DNA from: Ustilago trichophora
Lineage: Eukaryota > Basidiomycota > Ustilaginomycetes > Ustilaginales > Ustilaginaceae
DNA length: 64,000 bases
Direction of reading: 5' to 3'
Assembly (NCBI GenBank): GCA_900323505.1
Contig: OOIN01000020.1
Coordinates: forward strand, 620,001 to 684,000
In this document: positions 27,972 to 38,800 of the stretch, one piece after another
Position numbering within the stretch: the stretch's first letter is position 1
How the letters are laid out: the number at the start of each line of letters is the position of its first letter
The notes under the pieces: model-generated
Databases searched by the model: none
Seen by the model: only the letters and a program-made list of their open reading frames with translations
What the model was told of the DNA's origin: nothing
Translations under genes and position numbers: made by a program

Positions 27972-30503
27972 ATGAAGTTCTACATCGACGAACTTCCCGT
28001 GCTCTTTCCTTATCCCAAAATCTATCCTGAACAATATGCCTACATGACAGATCTCAAGCGTACTCTCGACGCAAATGGCCATTGCGTTCTCGAGATGCCT
28101 TCAGGAACTGGAAAGACCGTCTCTCTTCTCAGTCTCATCGTCTCCTATCAACTCTTTCACCCAGCCAAGCGCAAGCTCATCTACTGCTCTCGTACCGTGC
28201 CAGAGATCGAAAAGGCTCTCGCCGAATTGAAGCGTCTGATGGAATACAGGGCCAGATACAACGTCAGACAAGGTCAACAGTCCGAGGTCGTCAGGAACGA
28301 GGCCGAGGATCACAACGTCGAAATGAAAGGTCGCGGAAAGGCAGGCACTCAGATGGAGGACATTCTCGCCTTGGGACTCAGTTCCCGCAAGAACCTCTGT
28401 ATCCATCCCGATGTCAGCCGTGAACGCAAAGGCAAGGTTGTCGATGCCAGATGTAGAGACATGACCAGCAGCTGGGCCTGCGAAAAAGGGCGTCAAGATC
28501 CTGGCAGCGTCGAGCTCTGTGACTTTCACGAAGAGCTCGGCAAGATGGAGCCGGGCCAACTCATCCCCCAAGGCGTATGGACACTAGAAGAAGTCAAAGA
28601 GTATGCACGCGACAAGGGCATATGTCCCTACTTTGCCATTCGACGCATGATGCCCTTTGTCGATATCATCATCTACAGTTTCCACTACCTCCTTGATCCC
28701 AAGGTCGCCGAGCAGGTCAGTAAAGAGATGAGCAAGGACGCCATCGTCGTCTTTGACGAGGCCCACAACATCGACAACGTCTGCATCGAGTCTCTGTCCA
28801 TCGACCTCACACGTCCTATGCTCGACAGTGCCTATCGAAGTATCAACCAGCTCTCGGAACGCGTCGACGAAATCAAAAAGACCGACGCTTCCAAGTTGCA
28901 AGACGAGTATGCACGCTTGGTCGAGGGTCTACACGAACAGGGCGAACAAAGAGAAGCCGAATCCTTCATGACAAATCCCGTACTACCAGACGATCTGCTC
29001 CAGGAAGCCGTCCCAGGCAACATTCGTCGTGCAGAACACTTTGTTGCTTTTCTCAAACGCTTCGTCGAGTACCTCAAGACACGCATGCGTGTCCTGCACG
29101 TTGTTGCAGAAACCCCGGCCAGCTTCCTCCAGCACTTGAAGGACATCACCTACATTGAACGCAAGCCGCTCCGCTTCTGCGCCGAACGACTTCGCATGCT
29201 CGTCGGTACGCTCGAACTCACCCGCATCGACGAGTTCTCTGCACTACAAAAGGTCGCATCCTTCGCAACTCTGGTCGCCACCTATGACAAGGGCTTCCTC
29301 CTCATCCTTGAACCCTTTGAAACCGAGAATGCAACGGTGCCAAATCCCATCTTCCATTTCACCTGCCTTGACGCAAGTCTCGCCATCGCCCCCGTCTTTG
29401 AACGCTTCTCGAGCGTCATCATCACCAGTGGAACCATCAGCCCGCTCGACATGTATCCCAAGATGCTCAAGTTTGACGCCATCGTTCAAGAGTCGTACGC
29501 CATGACCCTCACCCGACAGTGTTTCTTGCCGCTCGTCATCACCAGAGGAAGCGATCAGGTGGCCATCAGTTCGCGCTTCGAGGTTCGAAACGACCCTGCC
29601 GTGGTGCGCAACTATGGCAGCATCCTGATCGAGTATGCAAAGTGCGTCCCTGACGGCATCGTCGCCTTCTTCCCGTCCTATCTGTACATGGAGAGTATCG
29701 TTGCCGCGTGGCACGATATGGGCATCCTGGACGAAGTCTGGAAGTACAAACTCATCTTTATCGAGACCCCCGATGCGCCCGAGACGAGCATCGCGTTGGA
29801 AAACTACAGGAGAGCATGTGACAACGGTCGCGGAGCCATCCTGCTTTCGGTCGCACGAGGCAAGGTCTCGGAAGGCATCGATTTCGATCACAACTATGGG
29901 CGCGCCGTCATCATGTTTGGCGTGCCCTATCAGTACACTGAATCACGCATTCTCAAAGCTCGCTTGGAGTTCTTGCGAGACAACTTTAGAATTCGAGAAA
30001 ACGACTTTCTCACCTTCGATGCTATGCGTCACGCGGCTCAGTGTGTCGGTCGAGTTTTGCGTGGTAAGACCGATTACGGTCTCATGGTGTTTGCAGACAA
30101 GCGCTTTGCACGAGCCGATAAGCGCAACAAGCTTCCCAAATGGATCGCTCAGTACATCAAGGAAACTCACTCGAACCTCTCGACCGATATGGCCATTGTC
30201 GAGTCGAAACTTTTTATCCGTTCCATGGCACAACCGTATCCAGAGGGCAAGAACGGAGTCAGCCTCTGGGAGCTGAGCGACATCGAATCCAGGCAGGCCA
30301 AGGAGCGCGAGACGTTTGCCAAGCTGATGGGCGGTCAGTTGAAGGTCGATGCCAACGGCGAGGTCGTCGACAAGGACGACAGCGATTCAGACATGGACGG
30401 CGATGGAACAGCCAAGGGAGAGGACGATTTCGATAAAGAGTTTGGACAAGGTGATGATCTGGCCCAGATCAACGACTCGGACGACGCCATGCAAGAAGAT
30501 TGA
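27972..30503 (+). CDS. RAD3: RAD3/XPD (ERCC2) 5'-3' DNA helicase of TFIIH
   Basis: Iron-sulfur superfamily 2 helicase that opens DNA in nucleotide excision repair and is part of TFIIH in transcription initiation; 843 aa, single exon. It begins MKFYIDELPVLFPYPKIYPE, nearly identical to other Rad3/XPD proteins, fixing the start. Walker A MPSGTGKT is at 42-49 and the DEAH box (VVFDEAHNIDNV) at 262-265. The four Fe-S cysteines are probably Cys143 (KNLCIHP), Cys161 (ARCRD), Cys183 (ELCDFHE) and Cys218 (GICPYF). Motif VI is seen as QCVGRVLRGKTDYG. Two departures from family length (about 760-780 aa): a charged insertion of roughly 25 residues (about 100-126) just before the Fe-S domain, and an acidic Asp-rich tail of about 60 residues. 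No nuclear localisation signal stands out. Confidence 0.97.
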   Translation: MKFYIDELPVLFPYPKIYPEQYAYMTDLKRTLDANGHCVLEMPSGTGKTVSLLSLIVSYQLFHPAKRKLIYCSRTVPEIEKALAELKRLMEYRARYNVRQGQQSEVVRNEAEDHNVEMKGRGKAGTQMEDILALGLSSRKNLCIHPDVSRERKGKVVDARCRDMTSSWACEKGRQDPGSVELCDFHEELGKMEPGQLIPQGVWTLEEVKEYARDKGICPYFAIRRMMPFVDIIIYSFHYLLDPKVAEQVSKEMSKDAIVVFDEAHNIDNVCIESLSIDLTRPMLDSAYRSINQLSERVDEIKKTDASKLQDEYARLVEGLHEQGEQREAESFMTNPVLPDDLLQEAVPGNIRRAEHFVAFLKRFVEYLKTRMRVLHVVAETPASFLQHLKDITYIERKPLRFCAERLRMLVGTLELTRIDEFSALQKVASFATLVATYDKGFLLILEPFETENATVPNPIFHFTCLDASLAIAPVFERFSSVIITSGTISPLDMYPKMLKFDAIVQESYAMTLTRQCFLPLVITRGSDQVAISSRFEVRNDPAVVRNYGSILIEYAKCVPDGIVAFFPSYLYMESIVAAWHDMGILDEVWKYKLIFIETPDAPETSIALENYRRACDNGRGAILLSVARGKVSEGIDFDHNYGRAVIMFGVPYQYTESRILKARLEFLRDNFRIRENDFLTFDAMRHAAQCVGRVLRGKTDYGLMVFADKRFARADKRNKLPKWIAQYIKETHSNLSTDMAIVESKLFIRSMAQPYPEGKNGVSLWELSDIESRQAKERETFAKLMGGQLKVDANGEVVDKDDSDSDMDGDGTAKGEDDFDKEFGQGDDLAQINDSDDAMQED

Positions 30504-30876
30504 TACCAGCCATGCTCACTTATATATGCACCTTTCTTTGTCTCGCGCAATCTTGTCCTGTATCATCACCTTTACTCTGCAATCATGTACAACATTGGCA
30601 TCATCTCCATTCGCATGTGATGCATCGTGACAGTTTGTGCTCGCCTCGACTCATTTCAGAATCTGTATTGTCGTGCACAGGTCTTTGCACAATCGATTGC
30701 ATAAAAAATGCAAGGCGGACTAATTTATCGAGTGAGTGTGTGGGACACTGCTGTGAGACTGGAAAGAAAAGGGCAGGTCCATCCGTATCATGCAAATGGC
30801 AGCTATTGTCACGGATCAGATTCGCATCATGTCGAAAGACAAGCTGGGATCGAGTGGTAGGACTAACAGAATAGCT
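30504..30876. other. Spacer between convergent genes
   Basis: 3' flanks of RAD3/XPD and of the seven-helix protein gene. No gene or notable element seen. Confidence 0.6.
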
Positions 30877-31300
30877 TTAAGCTTGGCTCCATTTTTCCTC
30901 TGTCACTGTGGTAATAGCGATTCCGCTGACATCCGGGGCGTGACGAAGCGGGTTTTGAGGGCGAACCATTCGCTGCAATGTCGTTGTATTTTTACTTTCT
31001 TCCAGATCAAGAACGGTTGGATTGTGCTCAGGACTTTTAGGTGTAGCATCTTGGTCGTCGTGACGATGTTTAAGAGTGGCAACTACCTGATGTTCCAACA
31101 CGGCCAATTCGACGTTGGAAGAGCAGGGGATTTTGTCGCTCAAATCCTTGTCATCATCCGTGTCAAAGCTGCGTTGAGTAGTGAGGAACTTGTTCGATCG
31201 ACCTTGACTACGAAGAGTATGCATCGGCGTAATGGTTGCTCGTTGTCGGTGCTGTTCTGCTCGAATGGCGGGCCAGAGTGTAGCTATCGTTTGACATCCA

Positions 31301-31331
<31 letters not shown>

Positions 31332-32361
31332 GTCAGCGACCATGCCAACGAAAGAGAAATGCAAAGCGCTGTCGAAAAACTTACCAAAAGCAGCACTGAT
31401 CACCGTTAAAGGTATAAAAGTGGCAAACACATAACCCTCGAGATCCGGTCGATATCTGAGCGCCTGCATGACAATCAGAGCAATCAATAGAAACGATGGA
31501 ACGATAAAACACGCAAATGCGCTGATCAAAATCCTCTTGAGCGTGTCGAGAAAGTTGGTCGAAACATGCTTGTCTTCACCCCATCCCCATCCTAGCTCAT
31601 ACAGCTTGACGCAGAAAAAAGTGGTACAATAGAGCTCATCGGCAAGCATCAGAGTCCATTCGGTGAGAGCCCATTGTTTTTGATTGACAAGGACCACTAC
31701 TTCGGCCATGTTGGAAGCCTTGAGAGCAGCCTTGTGCACGAACTGGATGTAGTGGCAGATGACAATAGCACGAGGAACCTTGATCAGAGTAGGGAAGGCG
31801 ATGGCAGCCCATCGTTTCCAGCGATTTCGTCCAGCAGCGGCGACCGAGTTATGTGGGAAAAAGGCAAGAATACGTAGTACCAGCGTGAAGTCAACCAAAA
31901 ACGGAATGGCTACCAGTGTAGAAAAAAAAAAAAAAACGAAAAGCATATTTCAGCGAAAGAAACCTCAGACCCGACACAGATGACGATGCAAACGAAAAAT
32001 ACTTACTCATGGAAAGAGCAATCAAAGTGGTGTAAATGCTAGCATTGAAATGCTTCTGAGGATTGACGACGAGATCCTTGTTCATGGCCACATTAATGCC
32101 AAGTGTGCAGATGCAGAGTGCGGTGCAAAAGAGTAGGATGATAAAGGAAGGTGACCTGCGTACGCGCGCCGAAGCAAGGCAGGCCATGACACCGAACACG
32201 ACGACAACGGCGAGCGACATGGTGAGATAGAGCATGATAAAGTTGATGGCGTAGGCGATTCCGGCTGACCAAGCAGCCATAGCGGCAGCTGCGGCGGCGG
32301 CTTGCTGATCCGCTGCGACGTCGCGCGGATGCAAGATGGAAGGTGCGAACGACAGGCGCAT
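30877..32361 (-). CDS. Seven-transmembrane receptor-like protein, three exons
   Basis: I assembled this gene from three pieces: exons 32361-32007, 31909-31385 and 31283-30877, giving 428 aa. Introns of 97 and 101 nt have GTAAGT donors and GGTAG and GATAG acceptors; both joins keep phase (intron after codon base 1). Seven hydrophobic segments are visible: about 31-56, 66-90, 105-133, 145-173, 185-210, 222-250 and 258-282. The N-terminus of about 30 residues is short, and the C-terminal tail of about 140 residues is hydrophilic with several SP/TP sites. This topology fits a G-protein-coupled receptor or another 7-helix fungal membrane protein; I do not recognise the STE3 or PTH11/CFEM signatures. 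Both introns carry long T tracts on the coding strand (15 and 29). Ligand and pathway are unknown. Confidence 0.8.
31300..31328. repeat. Poly(A) tract of 29, in intron 2 of the 7TM gene
   Basis: 29 consecutive A on the plus strand, which is 29 T in the transcript sense, between the CTGAC branch site and the acceptor of intron 2. Confidence 0.95.
31922..31936. repeat. Poly(A) tract of 15, in intron 1 of the 7TM gene
   Basis: 15 A on the plus strand. In the transcript sense it is the pyrimidine tract of intron 1. Confidence 0.95.
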
Positions 32362-33093
32362 GATGAAAGCCTACGTTGAGAAAGGATAAAGCGAGTGTCT
32401 ATATGTGCGCTGTTGGACTGTCTGCAGGTAGAGAGAATGAATGCAAAGTACAGCAGTAGGTTGCGTGCTCCTTCGAAACTATGACCTCAAAGATGGAGGC
32501 CATCTTTATACTTGTACCTCTTCTGGCAAGGAAAGCTTAGAGATGGCGAGAAAATGGTTGCTTCCTGCGGATTCATCAGAAGGGTAGCAAGTCTGGGTCA
32601 ACACATTTTTGCTTGCGTACAAACTCACCGCTGAGTTCAAGTCTTGACCTTTGCTCAAGCAGCGAACCGTCCAGGTCGTGAAGGGTCAGATGAGCGAGAT
32701 ACCACGTCAATGTAGAGCATCTTGCGATGGGCCGGTGGCTTGGTCGTGGTAGACAGCACACAAGTGGCGTGGGCATCGAAAGAGGATCCATGTGACAGAC
32801 GCAGGTCCTCCCGTCATAACGCAACCACACCACTTGAACCCGCTGCGGACTGCCATGTGGCTATTCCGAGCCATTTTCAGCGATTTGCAGATTATTCATA
32901 GTTTTACAGTACAGCCAGATCTGCAGCCACGCGTGGTAAATCTGCCAACAGCTCAATTGGGACGCTCGTGTTGATGGTGATGGTGGTGGTGGTGGTGGCG
33001 ATCAAGATGTGGTTGCTACGATGCGTCCGTGCCGTCTCAACGTGGCTGCTGGAAAGGCAATATCTGCAAAGCGCCTTGCAGCATGTCCCGTTG

Positions 33094-33127
<34 letters not shown>

Positions 33128-33974
33128 AAACAAACAAAGATGGATTCTGCACAATATGGAGCTGTCAGATTGGGTGGTAAGCAACCAGCAAGCCACATCG
33201 CGTTCAAAAGCCACCTCCTGCGCGGTGTGTTGCATTCTCGTCGCAGCTCTCTCCAACGACGCTGAAATGCTTTTTCGAAATGGAAGCTTTTAACACTGCA
33301 AGACGCTTGCTCAAGACGATCGTTGTGCGAATCTTTCCGACACGGTCCCTGAGACAGAAGTTTCCTCGGGAAGCGCTTCTCAAAGATGACCCTGACATTG
33401 CCGAAAGAATCACCTTTACACCGTCAGATCTTCGTATCGACCCTCCAATTCGTCCCTTGGTTGCATCTCGTCTCAACAGCCATGTCAATCAGAAGAACTA
33501 CGGTTGCAATACCTTGGATGGTCCGAGTTGACAACATTGCAAGCTACCCATCTGATAGCAACGCGTTTTTTAAAGGGCGGCTATCAGGCAACTTACCGCC
33601 ACAAGGGTTTTTTCAATTGCTGTGACAGAGATCAGGAGGAACAGGCAGTGCCGGCCACCGTTGCAACCAACTAACACATGGGCCCTCTACCCCCGTGGCG
33701 GTTGTACTTCCCAGTGCCTACTTGCCACTTAAACACGGAACCGTTGCGCCATCTCGTGAACCGCCACTCGCAGCACCATCAACACTGTTTCGTACAACGC
33801 TGTCATATCTAGTGTAGCCTTCCTCGTGGCGGCCGCCTTCCCTGGCAGTTGTACTTGGTCGACAAGAAGCGACGTTCGAGTTGTCGCTGTCTTCTCTTTC
33901 ACGCTTAGGATCAGACGGTATGCCCTCCCCCCCCCCAAAAAAGAGCTCCCTCATTGAGATGCTTCTTGGTATTG
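32362..33974. other. Gene-poor spacer with a 33-A tract
   Basis: 1.6 kb between the start of the 7TM gene and the 3' end of the SPO7-like gene. No coding gene supported. It includes a poly(A) run at 33094-33126 followed by CAAACAAACAAAG, one TTTACAGTACAG half-motif near 32904, a GGT trinucleotide run near 32975, and two similar GTGGCGG...GTTGTACTT stretches near 33694 and 33825-33858. Confidence 0.55.
33094..33126. repeat. Poly(A) tract of 33 with CAAA tail
   Basis: 33 consecutive A, then three CAAA units. No gene or retroelement ORF lies immediately upstream. Confidence 0.95.
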
Positions 33975-34991
33975 CTAGGAAGGCTCATGACCAGACAAAG
34001 AAGAGCCACCGAGGGAAGGAGCGTCGCTCAATGCGCCTTCGCTCATATCATCCAGCTGAATACTTGAGCGAGGATTGGTAGCCATGTCGCTTCCAGATTC
34101 TGCTTGTAGATTGACTCTGGGTGTGCGTGTTGAGCGAGGCTTTGAGCTGCGTATTGTCTTTGTTCGTGGTTCCGCGGTTGTAGATTGGCGTGCTGCTAGA
34201 GCCGATTTGGCAGGAGGGTTGACAGATCGTCCGAGAGCAAAGTCGAACCATCGTTTCCAGGACTGAGCCCGTTTGGCAGCCATCTTTTCAGCTCGACGAC
34301 GCTCGAATGCTGCCCTGTATCTTTGATAGCCCTCGCGAAAGTCGGGGCTGACTTTGTTGCTAAAGATGAGCTCTCCTCTGCTGTTCTGTGCTGGGGGAAT
34401 TGACGAGAGCGCTCGTCGTGGCGTCGAGGTTCCGCTTGATGGCGAACGGGAGATGTCGGCTGTGCCACTGTCAGTTGCGGTGGTGGTCCCGTTGGAGCTG
34501 GGCTGTTGACGACGTTGAGAGAGCCGGCCAAGCGACCACCATTGAGACGAAGAGGCGGTGCGTGTGTTGAGATACATGTTAAAGTTGCGTAGACTGCGAT
34601 TGGCTTGAGGAACAAACTTGTTGGCGGAGCGGATTCGTTCGGCGTGCATACCGCTAGCGAAGAAGAGGAAGAGCGTTGTCAGACAGATCATGAGCACAGC
34701 TGCAAGGCTATACTGTACAAAGACAGAGGAGCGTGGCGAGAGGAGGACAAAGTGCGACAGGCAGAGGATAAATGTAACAAAGCCGAAGAGGAGCATCTCG
34801 TATTTGCGTTTGCGTGACTGTAGTCGGGCTGCATTCTGCTTTAAGCGCTCTTCAAAGATGAGAAGATCGCGAAAGGTGGCTGCGTCGGCTGTGGGATGGA
34901 ACGGTTCCTCTTGCTCCTTTTGGTTGACTGTCTGGGATGCGTTGCGAGCATGTTGCGACCGTCCACGCGGGGCAGATGACTTTGGTGGCAT
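33975..34991 (-). CDS. SPO7: Spo7-like regulatory subunit of the Nem1-Spo7 lipin phosphatase
   Basis: Integral ER/nuclear-envelope protein of 338 aa, single exon. In yeast Spo7 binds Nem1 and activates dephosphorylation of the lipin Pah1, which controls phospholipid synthesis and nuclear shape. The Spo7 core is seen at about residues 38-140. FRDLLIFEERLKQNAARLQS and RKRKYEM are followed by two close hydrophobic hairpin helices (LLFGFVTFILCLSHFVLL, and VQYSLAAVLMICLTTLFLFF), then the cytosolic continuation RIRSANKFVPQANRSLRNFN with MYLNTR. The C-terminal 180 residues are Ser/Arg-rich and probably disordered. The ATG at 34991 (MPPKSSAPRGRSQHA) was chosen because the longer frame starts only with TTG. 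Confidence 0.9.
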   Translation of the reverse strand: MPPKSSAPRGRSQHARNASQTVNQKEQEEPFHPTADAATFRDLLIFEERLKQNAARLQSRKRKYEMLLFGFVTFILCLSHFVLLSPRSSVFVQYSLAAVLMICLTTLFLFFASGMHAERIRSANKFVPQANRSLRNFNMYLNTRTASSSQWWSLGRLSQRRQQPSSNGTTTATDSGTADISRSPSSGTSTPRRALSSIPPAQNSRGELIFSNKVSPDFREGYQRYRAAFERRRAEKMAAKRAQSWKRWFDFALGRSVNPPAKSALAARQSTTAEPRTKTIRSSKPRSTRTPRVNLQAESGSDMATNPRSSIQLDDMSEGALSDAPSLGGSSLSGHEPS

Positions 34992-35265
34992 CTCTCGTGT
35001 CACAGAGCAGAGCGGCGATTGAAGCGGCCAAGTGGCCAAGTAGAGAGTTCAAGGTGATGACAAGCGCTACCGCATGAGTGGCGCTGGAGCAGCTAAGAGC
35101 TGACGTTGAGCTGTGAAGCCATCCAGACAATGTGAGGGCCAAGTATGGAAGCGATGTGGTGGTCTTTGTTCAAGAAGGGACGGAAGGATCCCAGGCAGTG
35201 AGCCAACTCTGCTTGAAATTCTCAGGTGGAGGGTGTGAGGGCTCAAAAACAAATCTAACACATTG

Positions 35266-35306
35266 AAACACATACACACAAACACACAAACACACAAACA
35301 CACACT
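35266..35306. repeat. AC-rich microsatellite (ACACACAA units)
   Basis: Imperfect tandem of ACACACAA in the shared promoter region. Confidence 0.9.
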
Positions 35307-35551
35307 CGTTTGTCTTCACTTTTGTGGTGGTATGTCAACATGGGTTATGAGAGAGCCTGCTGCTGCTGTGCACATTCAGAGTACTGCACAAGAACCTTCA
35401 AGGTTGGTTTGAGCAAGGCAAGAATCAAAGTGTGTGACGCTCGAGTTGCCAAAGTGGAGGAAATGTCACACACCGCTGTGACAGCTGAAAACTTAAAATC
35501 CCCACAACGCCAACTCACCCGGTCGGCTGCAAACCTTGCAACACTTTCCAC

Positions 35552-35580
35552 CATCAACCATCAACCATCAACCATCAACC
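35552..35580. repeat. Heptamer tandem ATCAACC x4
   Basis: Four direct copies of ATCAACC about 230 bp upstream of the RCY1-like ATG. Confidence 0.9.
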
Positions 35581-35810
35581 TCAGTGCAATTTCGGTCAGC
35601 TTGATTGGCCTGCCCATCAGCTGCATGCAATTTTGTTTCGAGCTGTTGTGAACTGCTCCAACGCTATCTCCACGATCCCGATCATCCACGGCGCTATCCC
35701 CGAACACTCCATCTTTGGCAATTCGTATGTTTTCGTCACAATAGATTCACTGCCAAGTCAACAGACGGATCAAAAGACGCTGCCTCGCCTCTGTTCGGTG
35801 CTCTGATGCC

Positions 35811-38800
35811 ATGGAGACCACTTGGACACCGCTCGTTCCCACAACCAAACCATCCACATCGTCTGGCCTAGCAAGCGTCATCAACGGCAGACAAAGTGGA
35901 TCTGGAGAGGCAACAGCTCCTGTTGCTGCTGCTGCTTCTAGCAGCGTCAACGATGTGTCGCTCGACCCTTTCTCGATTGGAACTTTTCCATCAACCGTGA
36001 TTCAACGCATACTCAGCTTTGTTCCAGTTTCGGACCTTCGCAGCTGTGCTCTGGCAGCAAGATCGCTCGCTCGCTTTGTCGCCGATGAGCGCTTATGGGC
36101 TCAAAAGCTCTCAGCTTTGCAATACAAACAAATTCCCGGTCACCATATTCGCTACAATCCCGACCTTTCCACTCTTTCCACCACTGCCTCGCGCTCAGTC
36201 CAGAATGATACGCAACTGCCAAGTCGCAACAATAGCTTCAGCTCCTCCAAAGTTCAGCCCATCACCACCGCCACCACCAACAACAACAACACTAATGCAT
36301 CGCCAGTGTTTGACAGCAACGATGACGAATTCGGCGACTTTGAAGCAGCTACCATCACCAGTCCCGACGACGAAAGCTTTGGCGGCTTTGTCTCCTCCAA
36401 GCCAAGTCAATCAGGTCAAAGCTTCTCCTCGGCGCCAGTCTTTTCGTATCGTGCCGAATCCAAGCTTCCCGTTCCCAGCACCGAACCAGACTCTGCATAT
36501 CAGACCTTCAAGCGCATTGCTGTAACGCTCAAGCCTTTCGTCCAGAGCCTTCTCTTCGAAACATCCCCATCCACCTCGCTTGTCTTTACCGATCCCAGCT
36601 TGTCATCGCTTTCCTCCCAAGCGCACATGATCTGCAATATCGCGCGCTTCACAGGTCCGCTTGTACTTGGCTCCTTTGCCAAGCCAGAGAATCCGACACA
36701 AAGTGCCTCACAAGCTGCCGACGCCTCCTCGGACCCCTTTGACCAGGACCAGTGGAGGCTGCACATGTCTATACGCGAAGCTGCCGACTATCTCGAAGGA
36801 GTCCTCCTCTCCGCTTTTGAAGGCGCAGATGCCAGACGAGCAGATGCGCTTCGTGCAGGGCAGAGGGGCATGGATGTTAGCAAGGCCGTCGAACGCGCTG
36901 AAGCAGACATGCACGAGCATGCTACCTTGGTATGGAACCTCGCTGTCTCCACCGCAGAGTCCTCCACCTCTTCTTCTGCTACCAACTCTGCTCTTGGAAT
37001 GCTACCCGAAGGCGAGAACACCAACTTCTTGTCGCTCCTCGACCATCCTGGCTCCGCTGCTGCACTCAGCTTCCTCGAAAAGCGAGACACACTTTTCAAA
37101 ACCACTTTGCATCGACCAGAGGCCAACTTTACCACCTCTACAACCCAATCCCGTCCCACCTTGGACTTCACCGCCATGGACGCATTCATGGCGCATGTGC
37201 TGGCGTCTCTTGAAACCGACGGCTCGCTCGTCGCTCGCGTCTTTCCTCCCGAGCAGCAGGTCCTGCTCGCCTTTGCCACTCGGATCGCCAACGAAGTGGT
37301 CGGCGAATACATCAACGGCATCCTCAATAAAGCTCGTTCTATCGACATCCACCTCTATCTCCAAGCGGCAGCCGCCACCTTTTCGCAAGCACTCAAGATC
37401 TCTGATACGCTCAACATGATCGAGCCGCGCCATCCCGCCTTTGTCGATCCCGCCAAATGTCGAGCCATCGTCTTGTCCATGTTTGAGGCGCATCTGGACG
37501 AGTATCTTCAAGAGGAGCGAGACTGGGTGCGCAACGTCATGATGGACATGTGCAACGATGGCGACAGTGATGCAGCATCCACACGCAAGTCTGCTTCCGT
37601 CAAGCAGAGCAAGACTATGGACACGGCATTCTTGGCGAGCAACAATCCGGCACAGGTCAAGCGCAACGTGCTCAGTGGTTTCAAAGATGTCCTCTTAATG
37701 CCCGTAACCGTGGTGCCGCGTGCAGCTGGAGCAGTCGGTGGAGCTGTGATTCGCACAGCAGGAACAGGCTTGAGTCAGCTCAATCCGCTCAAGTGGCAAC
37801 AGGGCTCAGCTGGAGGTGCACGCAATGCAAGTGGAACCAGCTCGGTCCTCGGCGGCACGCCGCAACGGTCATCAACGCCAGCCATGGCAAGTCAAAGTGA
37901 TGTCGCAACCAACAATGGATACGTCGACTTTAGCAAGCAAGTCCTTGGCGGACCGGAGGGTCACGTCATTGGAGATGATGACAGTGATGAGGAAGAGCTC
38001 GATGCATCTTTGTCAACCAACGAAAAGACCGACGGCTTTGGAGGCTTTGCGAACTCGAGTGTCGCAAACGAGTGGAACGAAAAGAGCTCAAGTCACGACG
38101 TGAGCGCAAACACTTGGACTAATTCCAGCGTTGCTACAAGTGTCGATGCGGGAGGGTGGAATGCCAGCGTCAATACAAACACGAATGGGTTCACAAACGA
38201 GACCTCGGAGCTAGATGAGAAGCGACTCGCTGCAGCTCAAAGCACGGAGCAAAGTGGATCGCGTCGCGTTGCCGAACCAAAACCTAGGACCGATCCGAGT
38301 AGATTTGCTCAACTTCAGCTGCTCCTGTCGCTCGACACAGCTTTGTCGCTCATCCAAGTTAATCGCGAATCGCTCAAACGAATGGAAGCATTCATGGTGT
38401 ACCCACCAACAACGTCCAACGGCCGACGCGTCATTGACGAGATGGAAGAAGTGTGTCTTTCACTTTTTCAAGTGCTGGGAGACCAACATATTGCACCCGG
38501 ATTCACCAAGGCGACGGAAGAGATCAAGCAATGGAATCCGCTTTCGGATGGCCAATCTTCATCATCATCATCATCATCATCATCAAGTGACGCTGGGGGA
38601 GGTGGAGCCGAGGTACTTCCACTTGTGCAGTTTTTTGAGTTGACACATATTGCGGATACCATTTCTCAACTGTGTTCAGTGTATTTTTCACAGACGTTGG
38701 TGTCGGTGGTTAAGCTTGATGTGGAAGATTTTCTGAATCCTGTGGTTAGGGCAAAGAAGGCGTTTGAAGGAAATCTGGACGAGTTTGTAGCTGGAGGATT

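Larger units (their letters stand above)
34992..35810. other. Divergent promoter region, SPO7-like / RCY1-like
   Basis: No gene. It holds an AC-rich tract (35266-35306) and a tandem of four ATCAACC heptamers (35552-35580). Confidence 0.6.

Noticed and set aside
33280..33531. 83-codon plus-strand frame
   Set aside because: Intact but short, no domain, no promoter or neighbour support.
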